Shown here piece after piece: positions 56,001 through 64,000 of a stretch of DNA of 64,000 bases. Source of the DNA: Podarcis raffonei (taxonomy: Eukaryota > Chordata > Lepidosauria > Squamata > Lacertidae); the NCBI RefSeq assembly GCF_027172205.1, contig NC_070607.1:23846069-23910068 (forward strand), written 5' to 3'. The position numbers and the translations under genes were made by a program. The notes under the pieces were generated by a model. That model saw only the letters and a list, made by a program, of their open reading frames with translations, was not told where the DNA came from and did no database searches. Positions within the stretch are counted from its first letter, which is position 1. Every line of letters begins with the position of its first letter.

Positions 56001-59000
56001 TAAGACGCACTTTTTCCATCCTAAAAAGTAAGGGGAAATGTGTGTGCATCTTATGGAGCGAATGCAGACGGGAGGCTCTGCTCAGCACTCCCTCTAAAGA
56101 GCCGCGTGGAGCATGTGTGCGGCTCTTGGGGGCTTTTCCCCGAGGAGGGAGAAGGGCAGCCCGTCAGCTGGCTTTTCCGCGAGGTGGGGGAGGGGACCGA
56201 TGGGCTGCCCTCAGTCCCTTCCCTCACCTCCTGCAAAAGCCCCCAAGAGCCGCGCTCTTGGAGGCTTTTCCCCGAGGAGGGAGAAGGGCAAGCTCTGCTC
56301 AGCACTCCCTTTAAAGAGTATTTTTTTCTTGCATTCCCCCTTCTAAAAACTTGGTGCATCTTATGGTCAGGTGCGTCTTATGGGGTGAAAAATTTGGTGA
56401 GTAAGTGGTGTAGAAATGCCTTAAATAAATAAATACAACTTTTAAGGAGGAGAGCTGTCGTCCAATAAGAAATCACGGGGTACAGGTTTCCCACACTCCT
56501 GATAGTTTCACACATCATACTTTTAAAAAACGAAGGTAGCAGAAGTCATTTCCAGTACCAGAGGCCTTGGGCTAGGACGACTACGTCCAGTTGAGAAGGC
56601 GTGTTGAACCTCTATGCGATCCGTTCCATTCTTACCACAGATATAAACATCATCATCTCCCTGGGAAAAGATACACAACAGTCTCCTATTATGAGTGCAC
56701 GCTGTATTTGTTTATTCTAATGTTACTAGCCCACGGGAAATCTGCCAGTTTAGCTAAGGGTACCTTAAGTCCAGGTGTACCAGGTTTGAGTATGGGATGC
56801 ATATTGCAGAAGAAAAGAAGAAGTCTTGACGACAATGAATGGAGGTGGGGAAGGGAAAGGCAGGTATGTGGTCTGGTACCCTGGAAAGCCACTGCCATTC
56901 AGCATAGAGAAAACTAAGCAAGATGGACCAAATGGTATGATGGTATTTGGCATCTTACTATGTTCCTACATTCATGCTTGCTCTTGGGTCCATAAATGCT
57001 CTATGCTTTCATAACCACAGGGACTGCTTGTTAAGTTGGTGGTGAACATATCGGACGACACAGTGATTCTTCAAACAGCTCTTGTTTATTCATAGGCCAG
57101 AACAGAACTGAATTGAAGGGTTCAGCCAGCCTGCTTATATAGAGCTCCACTGCAATGCAACTGTAACACTTTCTGTAACTATCCAATCACTGAATGTCAC
57201 TTTCAATCCCTTATTTGTATATGTGGACCTGAGTGAAAACTATCTACAGTGTCCCCCTGCTGGCCCAGGGTGAGAACTTCAGTACATAACACTGCTGACT
57301 TTCAGCGACATATAACACAATACAAATAGTTTTTCTTACTTGTTTTATTTTTTAAGGGTTGCTTAATGTTTAGGGTTTTTTTAAAAAAGAATAGCGCTTT
57401 CAATTTTTGCAAGAACTAAAATCTTGCCGATTTGTATGCAGAATCAATGCAATGTGAACACCTGTGAAATTCTGTTGAAAACGACACAATTTTAACTTGT
57501 GCCTCTCTTATTACCTTTAGCTCAACAATACTTTTGTCATGTTTGCTGCACCTAGGGCTACATTTTTTAAAAAAAATGTGACATGGCTGCAAGCTTTATA
57601 CATTAAAGTAATATAGTTAGACCCTAAGCATCTTTTTTTAAAAAAAAGTAAAAATCATTCAGTATCTCACCATTATCGTGTCATCAGAAAAGGCAATAGC
57701 TACATATCCATCTGAAAGTCCACTCATTTCGAATTGGAAAGCATCGCTCCCTAATGCCGCGGATGACATGAAGTAACAGTTTGGGTTGCTTGGGCTACAG
57801 CCTGCAGGGTTACTGAAACAAAACTTGTATTTGCCACACCCTTCCTCTGTGGAGATCTGCAAGGAAGAGTAGATCCCATCAACCATCAGCAATAAACATG
57901 GCTGTTAGTTATTTCCCTAAAATATTAATTCCACCTCTAAGATAAGACTATGTTCGCCTGTTTAAAAGTACATGGTAAATAAATGGAATCCTGTTTGCGT
58001 GTCTGTTCAGGGGTACAGGTAAGTCCCAGGTAAGTCGATAGATTCATTGCAACCGTAATGAACACACTACACACAGAGACACACACCTGGAGTGCATAAA
58101 TGCTGCCAGGCCTTCTTGCATTTGTTTTTAGCATGCTTTCGATACGTAATCCTTGTGTCATTTCCACTGGAGGGATTTCTCGGAGTTTGCCAAACTTACA
58201 GCACCCTTTACAGCACAATTCCATACATTACCTGGAAGCAAGACGGATTTCGGACACAACAACTGTCCTCTCCAAAAGAAACATATTCAGGTTACTTCTG
58301 ACATGGAAGAAATGGGCTTGGATGAAGCGGGAAACAAGTCGCGTTAAAACAAAATGCAAAGATCAAACACTTACTGTTGTGGAGGAGAAGGTCTGTGAAA
58401 GAAAAGAACATTGGTTACATAAAAAATGGTTAAGGAAAATGAATTTACTTCTCAGCTTTTCCGTCAAAAATCCTGGGATTGAGGAGGAGATTGTGAGCTA
58501 CCTATATTGTTTTAATTGTTGTAACCTGCCCTGCCAGGAAATAAATGTCAGGGGAGTGTGTATGGTGTTAAGTTGGTGGTGAACATATCAGACGACGCAG
58601 CGATTCTTCAAACAGCTCTTGTTTATTCACAGGCCAGAACAGAACTGAACTGAAGGGTTCAGCCAGTCTGCTTACATAGAGCTCCACTGCAATGCAACTG
58701 TAACACTTTCTGTAACTATCCAATCACTGAACGTCACTTTTAATCCCTTATTTGCATATGTGGACCTGAGTGAAAACTATCTACAGTGTCCCCCTGCTGG
58801 CCCAGGGTGAGAACTTCAGTACATAACATAGGGCACTTGTTACTCTATATGTCTGCATCGTATGTATGCATTGCTGGTATTTGGCCTTCAGAGATGTGGG
58901 TTACAGTCAATGTAGTTTTCAGGCCAAAAAAAGGTTGGTCTCCTTTGTGCTTATGAGTGTGGTCCCCCCCCCCCCAGTTTTCAGCAATAGAATGTTTAAA

Positions 59001-62000
59001 CTATTGACATGACCTGGTAGTCCTTACACCAAAAAATAAAGTTCTCTAAGAATAGTTTAAATTAAATGCACAGTATTATTATTACATGCTTGTAAAACAA
59101 GGTGACCAGTAAACCAAATTAAAACTTACTGGAACAAGTGGTGAACTGGAAGACACGAGAACTTGACTTTGAACTTGAGTCCAGAATACCGAAAAATTAT
59201 AGACCGCTGTTGCTCTGAAAATGGTGGAATACACAGAATGTGAATAATTTTAGGAAGCATTGACCAGGTACAGCCAACCAATTCTTCCAGATTGCACTAT
59301 TCCATTTTTCAAATATAAAATTTGATTGATTATATAGCCTGGAATTTGTGGATTTAACAGCTTTGGTCTACATTGTTAATACCAGCCCACCCACCCTTTA
59401 CCCAGGGTAAGTTATAACAACTTAAAACTCAGAATCAAAAACAGTTAAAACAGATTAAAGTCATGGGAATTATGCATGCTGCTTATTGTTTTCACTGCAG
59501 CAGTTCCCAGTGCCAAAGAGCCAAGCCACAGTGAAATTTAGAAAAATGCTTGGCCCTTCTGCAGCAGAGACACGGATTCTTGTAGCCAATCCCAGCAGGA
59601 TGTAGGCTTCCTAGTCTAGTATACATGTACAACCATAAAGTAATTTAAGACTTTGGGGGAAATTAAGGCATTAAGAAGTGCTGCTCCCTTATACAGAGAA
59701 AACAAGCCTGTACCTGAACTCAACATGCCCTACACCAGGAGCAGCAATCCAAATTGCTGTTACGTTTTGCTTCTTTGCCTTGTTTGTGTGACTCAGGGAA
59801 GAATTCTACAGTGGGGGGGAAAGAGAAAGAAAACCTGAGGCAGAAGGAAATCAGGCACATTTCAGATGCTAAAAGCAACTCAGAACAGTGGGCCCATGGA
59901 GTCTCTTGGTAAGCTGGGTGATTACAGAGAACCACTCCCACCAAGAACAACTTTCATTGCATACCCTTCAACTGTCCCAATTTGAGCGGGACACCCTAGG
60001 CTTCTGATTGGATCCCGGAATGTCCTGTTTTTTGGTTTAGCTTTCTGGTGTGAGTCAGCCGAGCACCGGACCAAAAGATGCTTGTTTCTTTTATCTCGAT
60101 CTCGGGTGCGAGTCATCAGAGATAAATTTATTTTTTTAAAGGAGTGTCCCGATTTTGATTAGCAGGATGTTGGACAAACAAGAACCATGCTGGCCTTGTA
60201 AACAAAATAATACTGGTATTGGGGTGATGGGGAAGTGGAGCAGTCTGGCCAATGATCTGATTAGTCACGCTGGGGGAGATGGGAAAGTGTCTCCCACTCC
60301 TCTAGGAACACAATTTTACACCCCTACCAGTGGTGCAAAGATGGGGATCTTGTGGCCCAGATATTGTTGGGCTACAACACCCACCACTCCAACCACTGGC
60401 CATGTGCTGGCTGAGGCTGATGAGAAATGAAGTTCAGCAGCGCTCAGAGAGCCAGAGGCCCCTTATCCCTTATAGACAACAAAGATACACTCTTCTTCTT
60501 CCCATGGGCTTGCTCTCCTGTGGAACTGGAAGGGGAACTGGGCTGAGGACTACAGTCATACCTCGGGTTGAAGTAGCTTCAGGATAAGTATTTTTGGGTT
60601 GTGCCTGCAGCGACCTGGAAGTAACGGAGTGCGTTAATTCCGGGTTTCGCCGCTCGCGCATGCGCAGACGGTCAAAATGATGTCACACGCATGCGCAGAA
60701 GTGGCGAGTTGTGACCCGCGCACGCGCAGACATGGGTTGCGTTTGCTTCTGGATGCGAACGGGACTCCGGAACGGATCCCGTTCCAGACTGCGCACCTGA
60801 AGGACCAGATGCGCAGCCTGGGAGTCATTTTGGACTCACAGCTGTCCATGGAGGCGTTGGTCCATTCTGTATCCAGGGCAGCTGTCTACCAGCTCCACCT
60901 GGTACGCAGGCTGAGACCCTACCTGCCCACGGACTGTCTCACCAGAGTGGTGCATGCTCAAGTTATCTCCCGCTTGGACTACTGCAATGCGCTCTATGTG
61001 GGGCTACCTTTGAAGGTGACCCAGAAACTACAACTAATCCAGAATGCGGCAGCTAGACAGGTAACAGGTGACCAAGACCACATAACACTGGTCTTGAAAG
61101 ACCTACATTGGCTCCAAGCACAATTCAAAGTGTTGGTGTTGACCTTTAAAGCCCTAAAAGGCCTCGGCCCAGTATACCTGAAGGAGCGTCTCCACCCCCA
61201 TCTTTCTGCCCAGACGCTGAGGTCCAGCGCTGAGGGCCTTCTGGCAGTTCCCTCACTGCGAGAAGCAAAGCTACAGGGAACCAGGCAGAGGGCCTTCTTG
61301 GTAGTGGCTCCCGCCCTGTGGAACGCCCTCCCATCAGATGTCAAAGAGATAGACAACTACCTGACATTCAGAAGACATCTTAAGGCAGCCCTGTTAGGGA
61401 AGTTTTTAATGTTGGATGCTTATCATGTTTTTAATATTCTATTGGGAGCCGCCCAGAGTGGCTGGGGAAACCCAGCCAGATGGGCGGGGTACAAATAATA
61501 AATTATTATTATATTATTATTATTATCCAGAGGTACCACTGTAGAGCATTTTGAGCCCAGGAAAGAGCATTGGTGGTTGGGTGGGGGGGAGAAGAGAAAA
61601 TATCTATCTCTTTCTGCCAACTGAGGCCCATTGCTGTGATTGCAGCCCGACTCCTTCCTTCCTTCCAACCAACCACATGCATCGTGGCGAGGGTCAAAAA
61701 GAACCATGAAAATAGTTCTGTGCACCCAAGACACCTGCAGAGCTGCTGTTTGCCCAGCAGCATTCCCCTCTCCACACCTTTTCACAGCCAACTGCATTTG
61801 AAAACAAAATATACCTTTAAAACATGTGTGGGGAATCTTTTTTGACCTTCTAGAAGCCCCATGCCAGTCGTGAGCAGAGCAGGAGATAAAGGTGGGCAGA
61901 GCGATGAATGTCTACCATTGTAGAGTAGGCTAGGCTCTGCATTCACGCCTCTCTGTCCAGACAAGCCAGAGGCCTTATCAGATTTCAAGGACACATTTCA

Positions 62001-62427
62001 GCCAGACAGAAATACTCAAGGAGGGGGTAGCCTGAGGAGAGTCCTGAGAGCCAGATAAAGAGGCCTTGGGAGGCCTAAAGTTTCCCATCACTGTTTTAAA
62101 AGAATATGTGGTAGGATATAGCGTGGGATTAGCTCTTCAGACAAAAAAACAGACTATCCCCCGATCATATTCAAGGCCATAGGATAGTTCCCTCAGTGTA
62201 TATGAGTCTCTGCTATGCAACCAAAGCTTGTTTTTGCATCGCAAAAGCTACTAACAAAAGAATTACCCAAGCCACACAAGTTACACATACCTGAATGTCA
62301 TTGCACGCAAGGCCTTGCGAGTTAGGGTCTAGGATTCGAAAATGTCCCACAGCAACATCACCTCCAACCGCTCGGGCCTGGAGTAAAAATCCCTCAAAAC
62401 TGGAATTGCCGCTTGCCGTAAGAGATA
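40962..62427 (-). CDS. FRRS1: ferric-chelate reductase 1 (FRRS1 or close paralogue), partial at 5' end
   Basis: Fifteen coding exons join into one open frame of 496 residues plus stop. The order is reeler (second half), short linker, DOMON domain (exons at 57671, 56559 and 55200), then a b561 core of six membrane helices. Family members are membrane ferric/cupric reductases that move electrons across the membrane to reduce Fe3+. Four candidate heme-ligand histidines are visible: KAHGALMLIAW, WFQIHFLMM, GAHAVIGC and FNWFHMLN. The C-terminus is a last hydrophobic helix ending IGIGRS-stop. With an off-window first exon of about 66 codons the protein would be near 560 residues, close to human FRRS1 (about 590). 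It differs from the human protein in places, so a tandem FRRS1 paralogue is possible. In human the neighbours are PALMD and AGL; neither is seen here. Confidence 0.88.
41202..41427. mobile_element. palindromic TA-flanked MITE in FRRS1 last intron
   Basis: CAGTGGTACCTCAGGTTA to AACCCGAGGTACCACTG, TA flanks. Confidence 0.87.
42106..42131 (-). CDS. FRRS1: FRRS1 exon (short cytosolic loop)
   Basis: 26 nt, phase 1 to 0, peptide EMYEDSNTK. Acceptor TGTTTTACAG and donor AAG|GTAATC. Confidence 0.8.
42235..42372 (-). CDS. FRRS1: FRRS1 exon (b561 last core helices)
   Basis: 138 nt, phase 1-1. It reads VAAIFLGLRMLSSSPSQWMV then GGFVAWEFLAAILMDITLWL and KKK. Acceptor CTTCTTTAG and donor AAG|GTGAAG. Confidence 0.92.
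42380..43600. other. FRRS1 intron, nothing identified
   Basis: No exon, RNA gene or repeat family recognised between the exons at 42235 and 43622. Confidence 0.5.
43622..43680 (-). CDS. FRRS1: FRRS1 exon (b561, fourth histidine)
   Basis: 59 nt, phase 2 to 1. It reads RFIFNWFHMLNALVIKVLA, matching the R-x-FNW-x-H segment of the family. Donor CAG|GTAAGT. Confidence 0.92.
44296..44562 (+). mobile_element. solo LTR, family A copy 1
   Basis: Fossil, 267 bp, TGTTAAG to CATAACA, 5-bp duplication ATTAA on both sides. TATA-like GCTTATATATAGC inside. FRRS1 intron. Confidence 0.82.
45170..45680 (-). mobile_element. Penelope-like element fragment with GIY-YIG endonuclease region
   Basis: On the minus strand, in broken frames, it shows LYIGQTGQ, QRINGHKSEI and KPIGEHFHF, the GIY-YIG core typical of Penelope-like elements. 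The 3' part has the AGTAGCACCTTAAAAACCAA repeat end. Confidence 0.72.
46144..46241 (-). CDS. FRRS1: FRRS1 exon (b561 helix with third histidine)
   Basis: 98 nt, phase 0 to 2. It reads SAGAHAVIGCIVTILSLIQP then AIAFFRPSLQDN. Acceptor CTCTGACAG and donor CCG|GTCAGT. Confidence 0.92.
46858..47234 (-). repeat. Sauria-type SINE
   Basis: Full copy in reverse, ending in (GGTAAA)n at 46858. 15-bp target duplication AGGTATTAGGTCTAA at 46843-46857 and 47235-47249. Confidence 0.94.
47618..47704 (-). CDS. FRRS1: FRRS1 exon (b561 helix with second histidine)
   Basis: 87 nt, phase 0-0. It reads IHFLMMLLTVVATAIAFILS then FVAANGWSE. Acceptor TTTCAG and donor GAG|GTAAGT. Confidence 0.93.
48108..49622 (+). 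mobile_element. L1 LINE 3' fragment
   Basis: L1 ORF2 pieces in several frames: FIWNGKRPRI, GGFSLPDLKLYFEAACLVWI, MMYRWYITPVKMAEMF, TFYHMWWEGKCIKKY. Followed by a GATA repeat. Confidence 0.88.
49628..49722. repeat. (GATA)n/(GATGATA)n microsatellite
   Basis: TAGATAGATAGATGATAGAT repeated after the L1 end, in the FRRS1 intron. Confidence 0.93.
50006..50118 (-). CDS. FRRS1: FRRS1 exon (b561 helix 1)
   Basis: 113 nt, phase 1 to 0. It reads GALMLIAWMTTGSVGMIFAR then YLKKSIKKPLLGKDIWFQ. Acceptor GTTCTAAG and donor CAG|GTACGC. Confidence 0.94.
50655..50862 (+). mobile_element. L1 LINE C-terminal scrap
   Basis: Reads SRKWKEEGVSAKEDWQVKLM and EYAEMARLTLKLRGRD, like the ends of the L1 copies at 26398 and 48108. 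Cut by the MITE at 50863. Confidence 0.8.
50863..51122. mobile_element. TA-flanked MITE (CCGTATTTTT family)
   Basis: CCGTATTTTTTGCTCTATAA to AGCAAAAAATACGG, TA flanks, inserted in L1 remnant. Confidence 0.85.
51250..52010 (+). mobile_element. probable solo LTR
   Basis: In order: a CCAAT box (about 51359), TATA (CCTATATATACC, about 51390), and AATAAA at about 51918. TG...CA-like ends (TGTTGCGG, CTGAACA). Boundaries not proven. Confidence 0.45.
52015..52364 (+). repeat. Sauria-type SINE
   Basis: GGGTGGCGCTGTGGGTTAAA head, GGTTCAAATCCCC box B, TGGACCTAATGGTCAGGGGT tail. Target duplication not clear. Confidence 0.88.
52558..52671 (-). CDS. FRRS1: FRRS1 exon (DOMON to b561 joint, first heme histidine)
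   Basis: 114 nt, phase 1-1. It reads GTIRKHPRTPFITDQKVNIS then FAAVGGTSSRPLIIKAHG. The acceptor CTTGGAG is poor, and the nearest pyrimidine tract is a long TTC microsatellite about 30 bp upstream. Donor ATG|GTAAGT. Confidence 0.88.
52698..52752. repeat. (GAA)n microsatellite beside an FRRS1 acceptor
   Basis: About 18 GAA units; on the transcribed strand this is (TTC)n ending about 30 nt before the exon at 52671. Confidence 0.95.
53649..53912 (+). mobile_element. solo LTR, family A copy 2
   Basis: Fossil, 264 bp, 5-bp duplication CCGAC on both sides. FRRS1 intron. Confidence 0.85.
54251..54719 (+). mobile_element. CR1/L2-type LINE 3' end, second subfamily, (ATT)n tail
   Basis: Shares ARAFS, AWWNALSHE and FRRACKTELFCLAFGLE-type motifs with 33590-34102. 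Ends GGGCGGGGTATAAATAAAAA, then (ATT)n. Confidence 0.78.
55200..55344 (-). CDS. FRRS1: FRRS1 exon (DOMON, end)
   Basis: 145 nt, phase 0 to 1. It reads GNVDVLTTSFSEGIIRCSFI, SRNPISTQPRSTDSLYYVFL and AFGPSHAD. Acceptor GTGTTTAG and donor ATG|GTGAGT. Confidence 0.92.
55984..56398. mobile_element. TA-flanked MITE (CCGTATTTTT family), expanded core
   Basis: CCGTATTTTTCGCTCCATAA start and GGGGTGAAAAATTTGG end. The centre carries a GC-rich duplicated segment (GGCTTTTCCCCGAGGAGGGA twice) not seen in the other copies. Confidence 0.75.
56559..56660 (-). CDS. FRRS1: FRRS1 exon (DOMON, middle)
   Basis: 102 nt, phase 0-0. It reads GDDDVYICGKNGTDRIEVQH then AFSTGRSRPSP. The donor CTG|GTACTG is weak. A better-looking GTAAGA lies inside the exon, but using it would put a stop right after the junction, so the longer exon is preferred. 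Confidence 0.85.
57029..57291 (+). mobile_element. solo LTR, family A copy 3
   Basis: Fossil, 263 bp, 5-bp duplication CTGCT on both sides. FRRS1 intron. Confidence 0.85.
57671..57856 (-). CDS. FRRS1: FRRS1 exon (DOMON, first part)
   Basis: 186 nt, phase 0-0. It reads STEEGCGKYKFCFSNPAGC, then FQFEMSGLSDGYVAIAFSDD, the typical opening of a DOMON heme/sugar-binding fold. Acceptor CCTTGCAG and donor ATG|GTGAGA. Confidence 0.93.
58375..58392 (-). CDS. FRRS1: FRRS1 18-nt microexon in the reeler-DOMON linker
   Basis: 18 nt, phase 0-0, peptide TFSSTT. Acceptor TTTCTTTCACAG and donor ACA|GTAAGT. It sits at the same place in the exon order as the start of the microexon array of the sister gene. Confidence 0.65.
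58566..58828 (+). mobile_element. solo LTR, family A copy 4
   Basis: Fossil, 263 bp, flanks TATGG and TAGGG. FRRS1 intron. Confidence 0.82.
59130..59214 (-). CDS. FRRS1: FRRS1 exon (end of reeler)
   Basis: 85 nt, phase 2 to 0. It reads ATAVYNFSVFWTQVQSQVLV then SSSPLVP. Acceptor ATTTTCAG and donor CCA|GTAAGT. Confidence 0.88.
59714..59805 (-). CDS. FRRS1: FRRS1 exon (reeler)
   Basis: 92 nt, phase 0 to 2. It reads NSSLSHTNKAKKQNVTAIWI then AAPGVGHVEF. Acceptor CACTGTAG and donor CAG|GTACAG. Confidence 0.9.
60553..61541. mobile_element. palindromic TA-flanked MITE split by a CR1/L2 LINE
   Basis: Starts CAGTCATACCTCGGGTTG and ends CCAGAGGTACCACTG with TA flanks. The CG-rich core matches 38531-38771 up to about 60785, where the LINE begins. 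Confidence 0.82.
60786..61527 (+). mobile_element. CR1/L2-type LINE, 3' 740 bp, long open frame
   Basis: About 235 codons are open in one frame: QLHLVRRLRPYLPTDCLTRV, VISRLDYCNALYVGLP, LIQNAAARQVTG and ALWNALPSDVKE. The 3' end is GCCGCCCAGAGTGGCTGGGG then (ATT)n. Inserted into the MITE at 60553. An open frame of this length points to a fairly young copy, 5' truncated as usual. Confidence 0.92.
62291..62427 (-). CDS. FRRS1: FRRS1 exon (reeler core; first exon in the window)
   Basis: 137 nt, phase 1 to 0. It reads SLTASGNSSFEGFLLQARAV then VAVGHFRILDPNSQGLAC and NDIQ. Acceptor CCTACTCAG and donor CAG|GTATGT. The preceding exon is not found up to 64000. Confidence 0.92.
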
Positions 62428-62742
62428 CTGAGTAGGAAGGATGTTGTAAAAAGTATCAGTTTAAATGTTTTGCCACAACAAATATTAAGGGCAAAAAACA
62501 ACAACAAATGAACGTTGCATTTATTACTATCATCACTAATCACCAGGGTGTGTCACACAGATCTGATTTTAATTTGTGCACTTTTGTCTGCACCCGAGTG
62601 CTTTGAATTCAAATCTGTCTTGATGTTTCCTGTCCAGTAGGGGCTGCTTGATGAAATGTATTTGTGTTCTGTGTTGTTCTCCCCTGCCTTTAATGACCTT
62701 TCCTCAAGCCCCCAAAATTCCAGACTAGGGATCTGTACTCAC

Positions 62743-62820
62743 TCAACTCTATCTATCTATCTATATCTATCATCTATCTATCATCTATCTATCATCTATC
62801 TATCTATCTATCTATCTATC
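62743..62820. repeat. (TATC)n microsatellite
   Basis: CTATCTATCATCTATCTATC repeats; a second (TATC)n run lies at about 62983-63012. Confidence 0.93.
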
Positions 62821-62980
62821 CAGTGCATTTTTCTGGAGGAATGCAGGGGTTTGCATACCCCTAAACATTTTGTGAATCTTTGTACTTTAGTCCATTTACT
62901 GTATTTTCCCCAATTTGAACTGTAAAATGGTGATTTTCTTCAGTCAAAATGAGAGTACACCTAAACGTTTTTTAAAGAAA
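62821..62980. mobile_element. hAT-type MITE, relative of 1503-1650
   Basis: CAGTGCATTTTTCTGGAGGA start and shared GGGGTTTGCATACCCCTAAA / AAAATGAGAGTAC motifs. Sits between TATC repeats, so the duplication cannot be read. Confidence 0.65.
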
Positions 62981-63029
62981 AAAATGACTATCTATCTATC
63001 TATCTATCTATTCATCCATCCATCCATCC

Positions 63030-63425
63030 AAGACCATATAACATCAGTCCTGAAACACCTACTTTGGCTCCCAGTATGTTTCCAAGCACAATTCAAAGTG
63101 TTGGTGCTGACCTTTAAAGTCCTAAATGGCCAAGGCCCAGTATACCTGAAAGAGTGTCTACACCCCCATCGTTCTGCCCGGACACTGAGGTCCAGCACCA
63201 AGGGCCTTCTGGTGGTTCCCTCACTGCAAGAAGTGAGGTTACAGGGAACCAGACAGAGGGCCTTCTCGGTAGTGGCAGCCGCCCTGTGGAACGCTCTCCC
63301 ATCAGATGTCAAAGAGAAGAACAACTATCAGATTTTTAGAAGACATCTGAAGGCAGCCCTGTTTAGGGAAGTTTTTAATGTTGGATGTTTATCGTGGCTG
63401 GGGAAATAATAATAATAATAATCTC
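63030..63425 (+). mobile_element. CR1/L2-type LINE 3' end
   Basis: Reads HITSVLKHLLWLPV, QAQFKVLVLTFKVLNGQGPV and LWNALPSDVKEKNNY, then (AAT)n. Confidence 0.85.
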
Positions 63426-63429
63426 CACC

Positions 63430-64000
63430 ACCACTACTACTATTATCTCTCCCTCCCATGGAATATCGCAGTAACAAACTTTTGCCAAAATTTTGAACAC
63501 ATTTGAAAGTGGGCAAAATGGTCTCTTTAAAAAACCACACCTTATTTTTATCTACCACAAAACAGCACCCAGCCCCACCAGGTAAAAAGCCTACTAAGAA
63601 CTGCCTCTGTAGGCTGGGCATGCAGAGATATGAGTACCTCTGATCTCCAGAGGTGTGGCTCAGAGAAAAACAAACTGTACATTTCACAGACAAACACACA
63701 TGGCAAAGTATTTTTTTAAATGGCTGGATCAGGTCTATTGTGATTCAGCTTAGCTTTATTCGTAGATGGATAACCAAGTGTCTTAGGGAAAAGAGCCAAG
63801 TTCAAAGCAGCCGGAGGGATACAAGATACCGATCCTTTCCCTTGCTGGAAGGGAATAAGTATGTTTGGTTTTGGTTTTTCACCCATTTGCTTTCTAAACT
63901 CCTATGCTAAAGGGGAAAGATAATAAGCTACAAAAACACGTCTACTTTCTTTATAGCAAACTGTAATGTGATTGAAATGGGAAACTCTTTAAATTGGACA
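63430..64000. other. FRRS1 5' intron, nothing identified
   Basis: The exon with the FRRS1 signal peptide and reeler start was looked for here and not found. Confidence 0.6.

Noticed and set aside
56040-56432. open frames with repeated GGFSPRREKG-type segments
   Set aside because: They lie wholly in a MITE core with an internal duplication.
56625-56640. strong GTAAGA donor inside the FRRS1 DOMON exon
   Set aside because: Joining it to the next exon gives an in-frame stop, and the longer exon keeps the conserved DOMON sequence.
60677-61498. 273-codon open frame, the longest in the window
   Set aside because: It is CR1/L2 LINE reverse-transcriptase C-terminus read on from MITE sequence, not a host gene.

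Overview
This is a window of a reptile genome, most likely a squamate (lizard). Genes have short exons, long introns and GT-AG splice sites. The repeats are those of squamates: tRNA-derived Sauria-type SINEs with BovB-like tails, a BovB 3' end, L1 and CR1/L2 remnants, a Penelope-like fragment, palindromic TA-flanked and hAT-type mini-transposons, and several LTR families. There are no bacterial genes, operons or CRISPR arrays. Exons were found by pairing splice sites by eye and translating across them; no alignment or transcript data were available.

Two protein genes can be supported, both on the minus strand and both of the reeler/FRRS1 family. On the right (40962 to beyond 62427) lies a ferric-chelate reductase 1 gene (FRRS1 or a close paralogue). 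Fifteen coding exons give the second half of the reeler domain, a DOMON domain, a six-helix cytochrome b561 core with four candidate heme-ligand histidines, and the stop codon. The exon with the signal peptide and reeler start lies beyond the right edge.

On the left (3770-24754) lies a complete reading frame of 28 coding exons, about 596 residues. Four exons encode a signal peptide, a reeler domain and an acidic linker rich in glycosylation sequons. These exons share phases and two exact sizes (137 and 92 nt) with FRRS1. The DOMON and b561 parts are absent. In their place are 24 tiny exons of 21-87 nt, all multiples of three and all in phase 0, coding a Ser/Gly/Gln-rich tail with a cysteine at a fixed place near the end of nine exons. 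Three of them sit in a 147-bp tandem repeat of exon plus intron. I do not recognise this gene as a named family. It is the main find: a secreted reeler protein with a microexon tail, probably born by tandem duplication of an FRRS1-type gene.

Layout: 1-706, start of a Ty1/copia element with its 5' LTR (minus strand); 1503-1650, hAT-type MITE; 3770-24754, reeler-microexon gene with its probable 5' UTR and promoter near 24957-25190; 25200-40960, intergenic DNA with L1, BovB, CR1/L2, SINE, LTR and MITE copies; 40962-62427, FRRS1, whose introns hold four solo LTRs of one family, L1 pieces, SINEs, a Penelope-like fragment and a CR1/L2 copy nested in a MITE; 62.4-64 kb, further intron with microsatellites and a CR1/L2 fragment.
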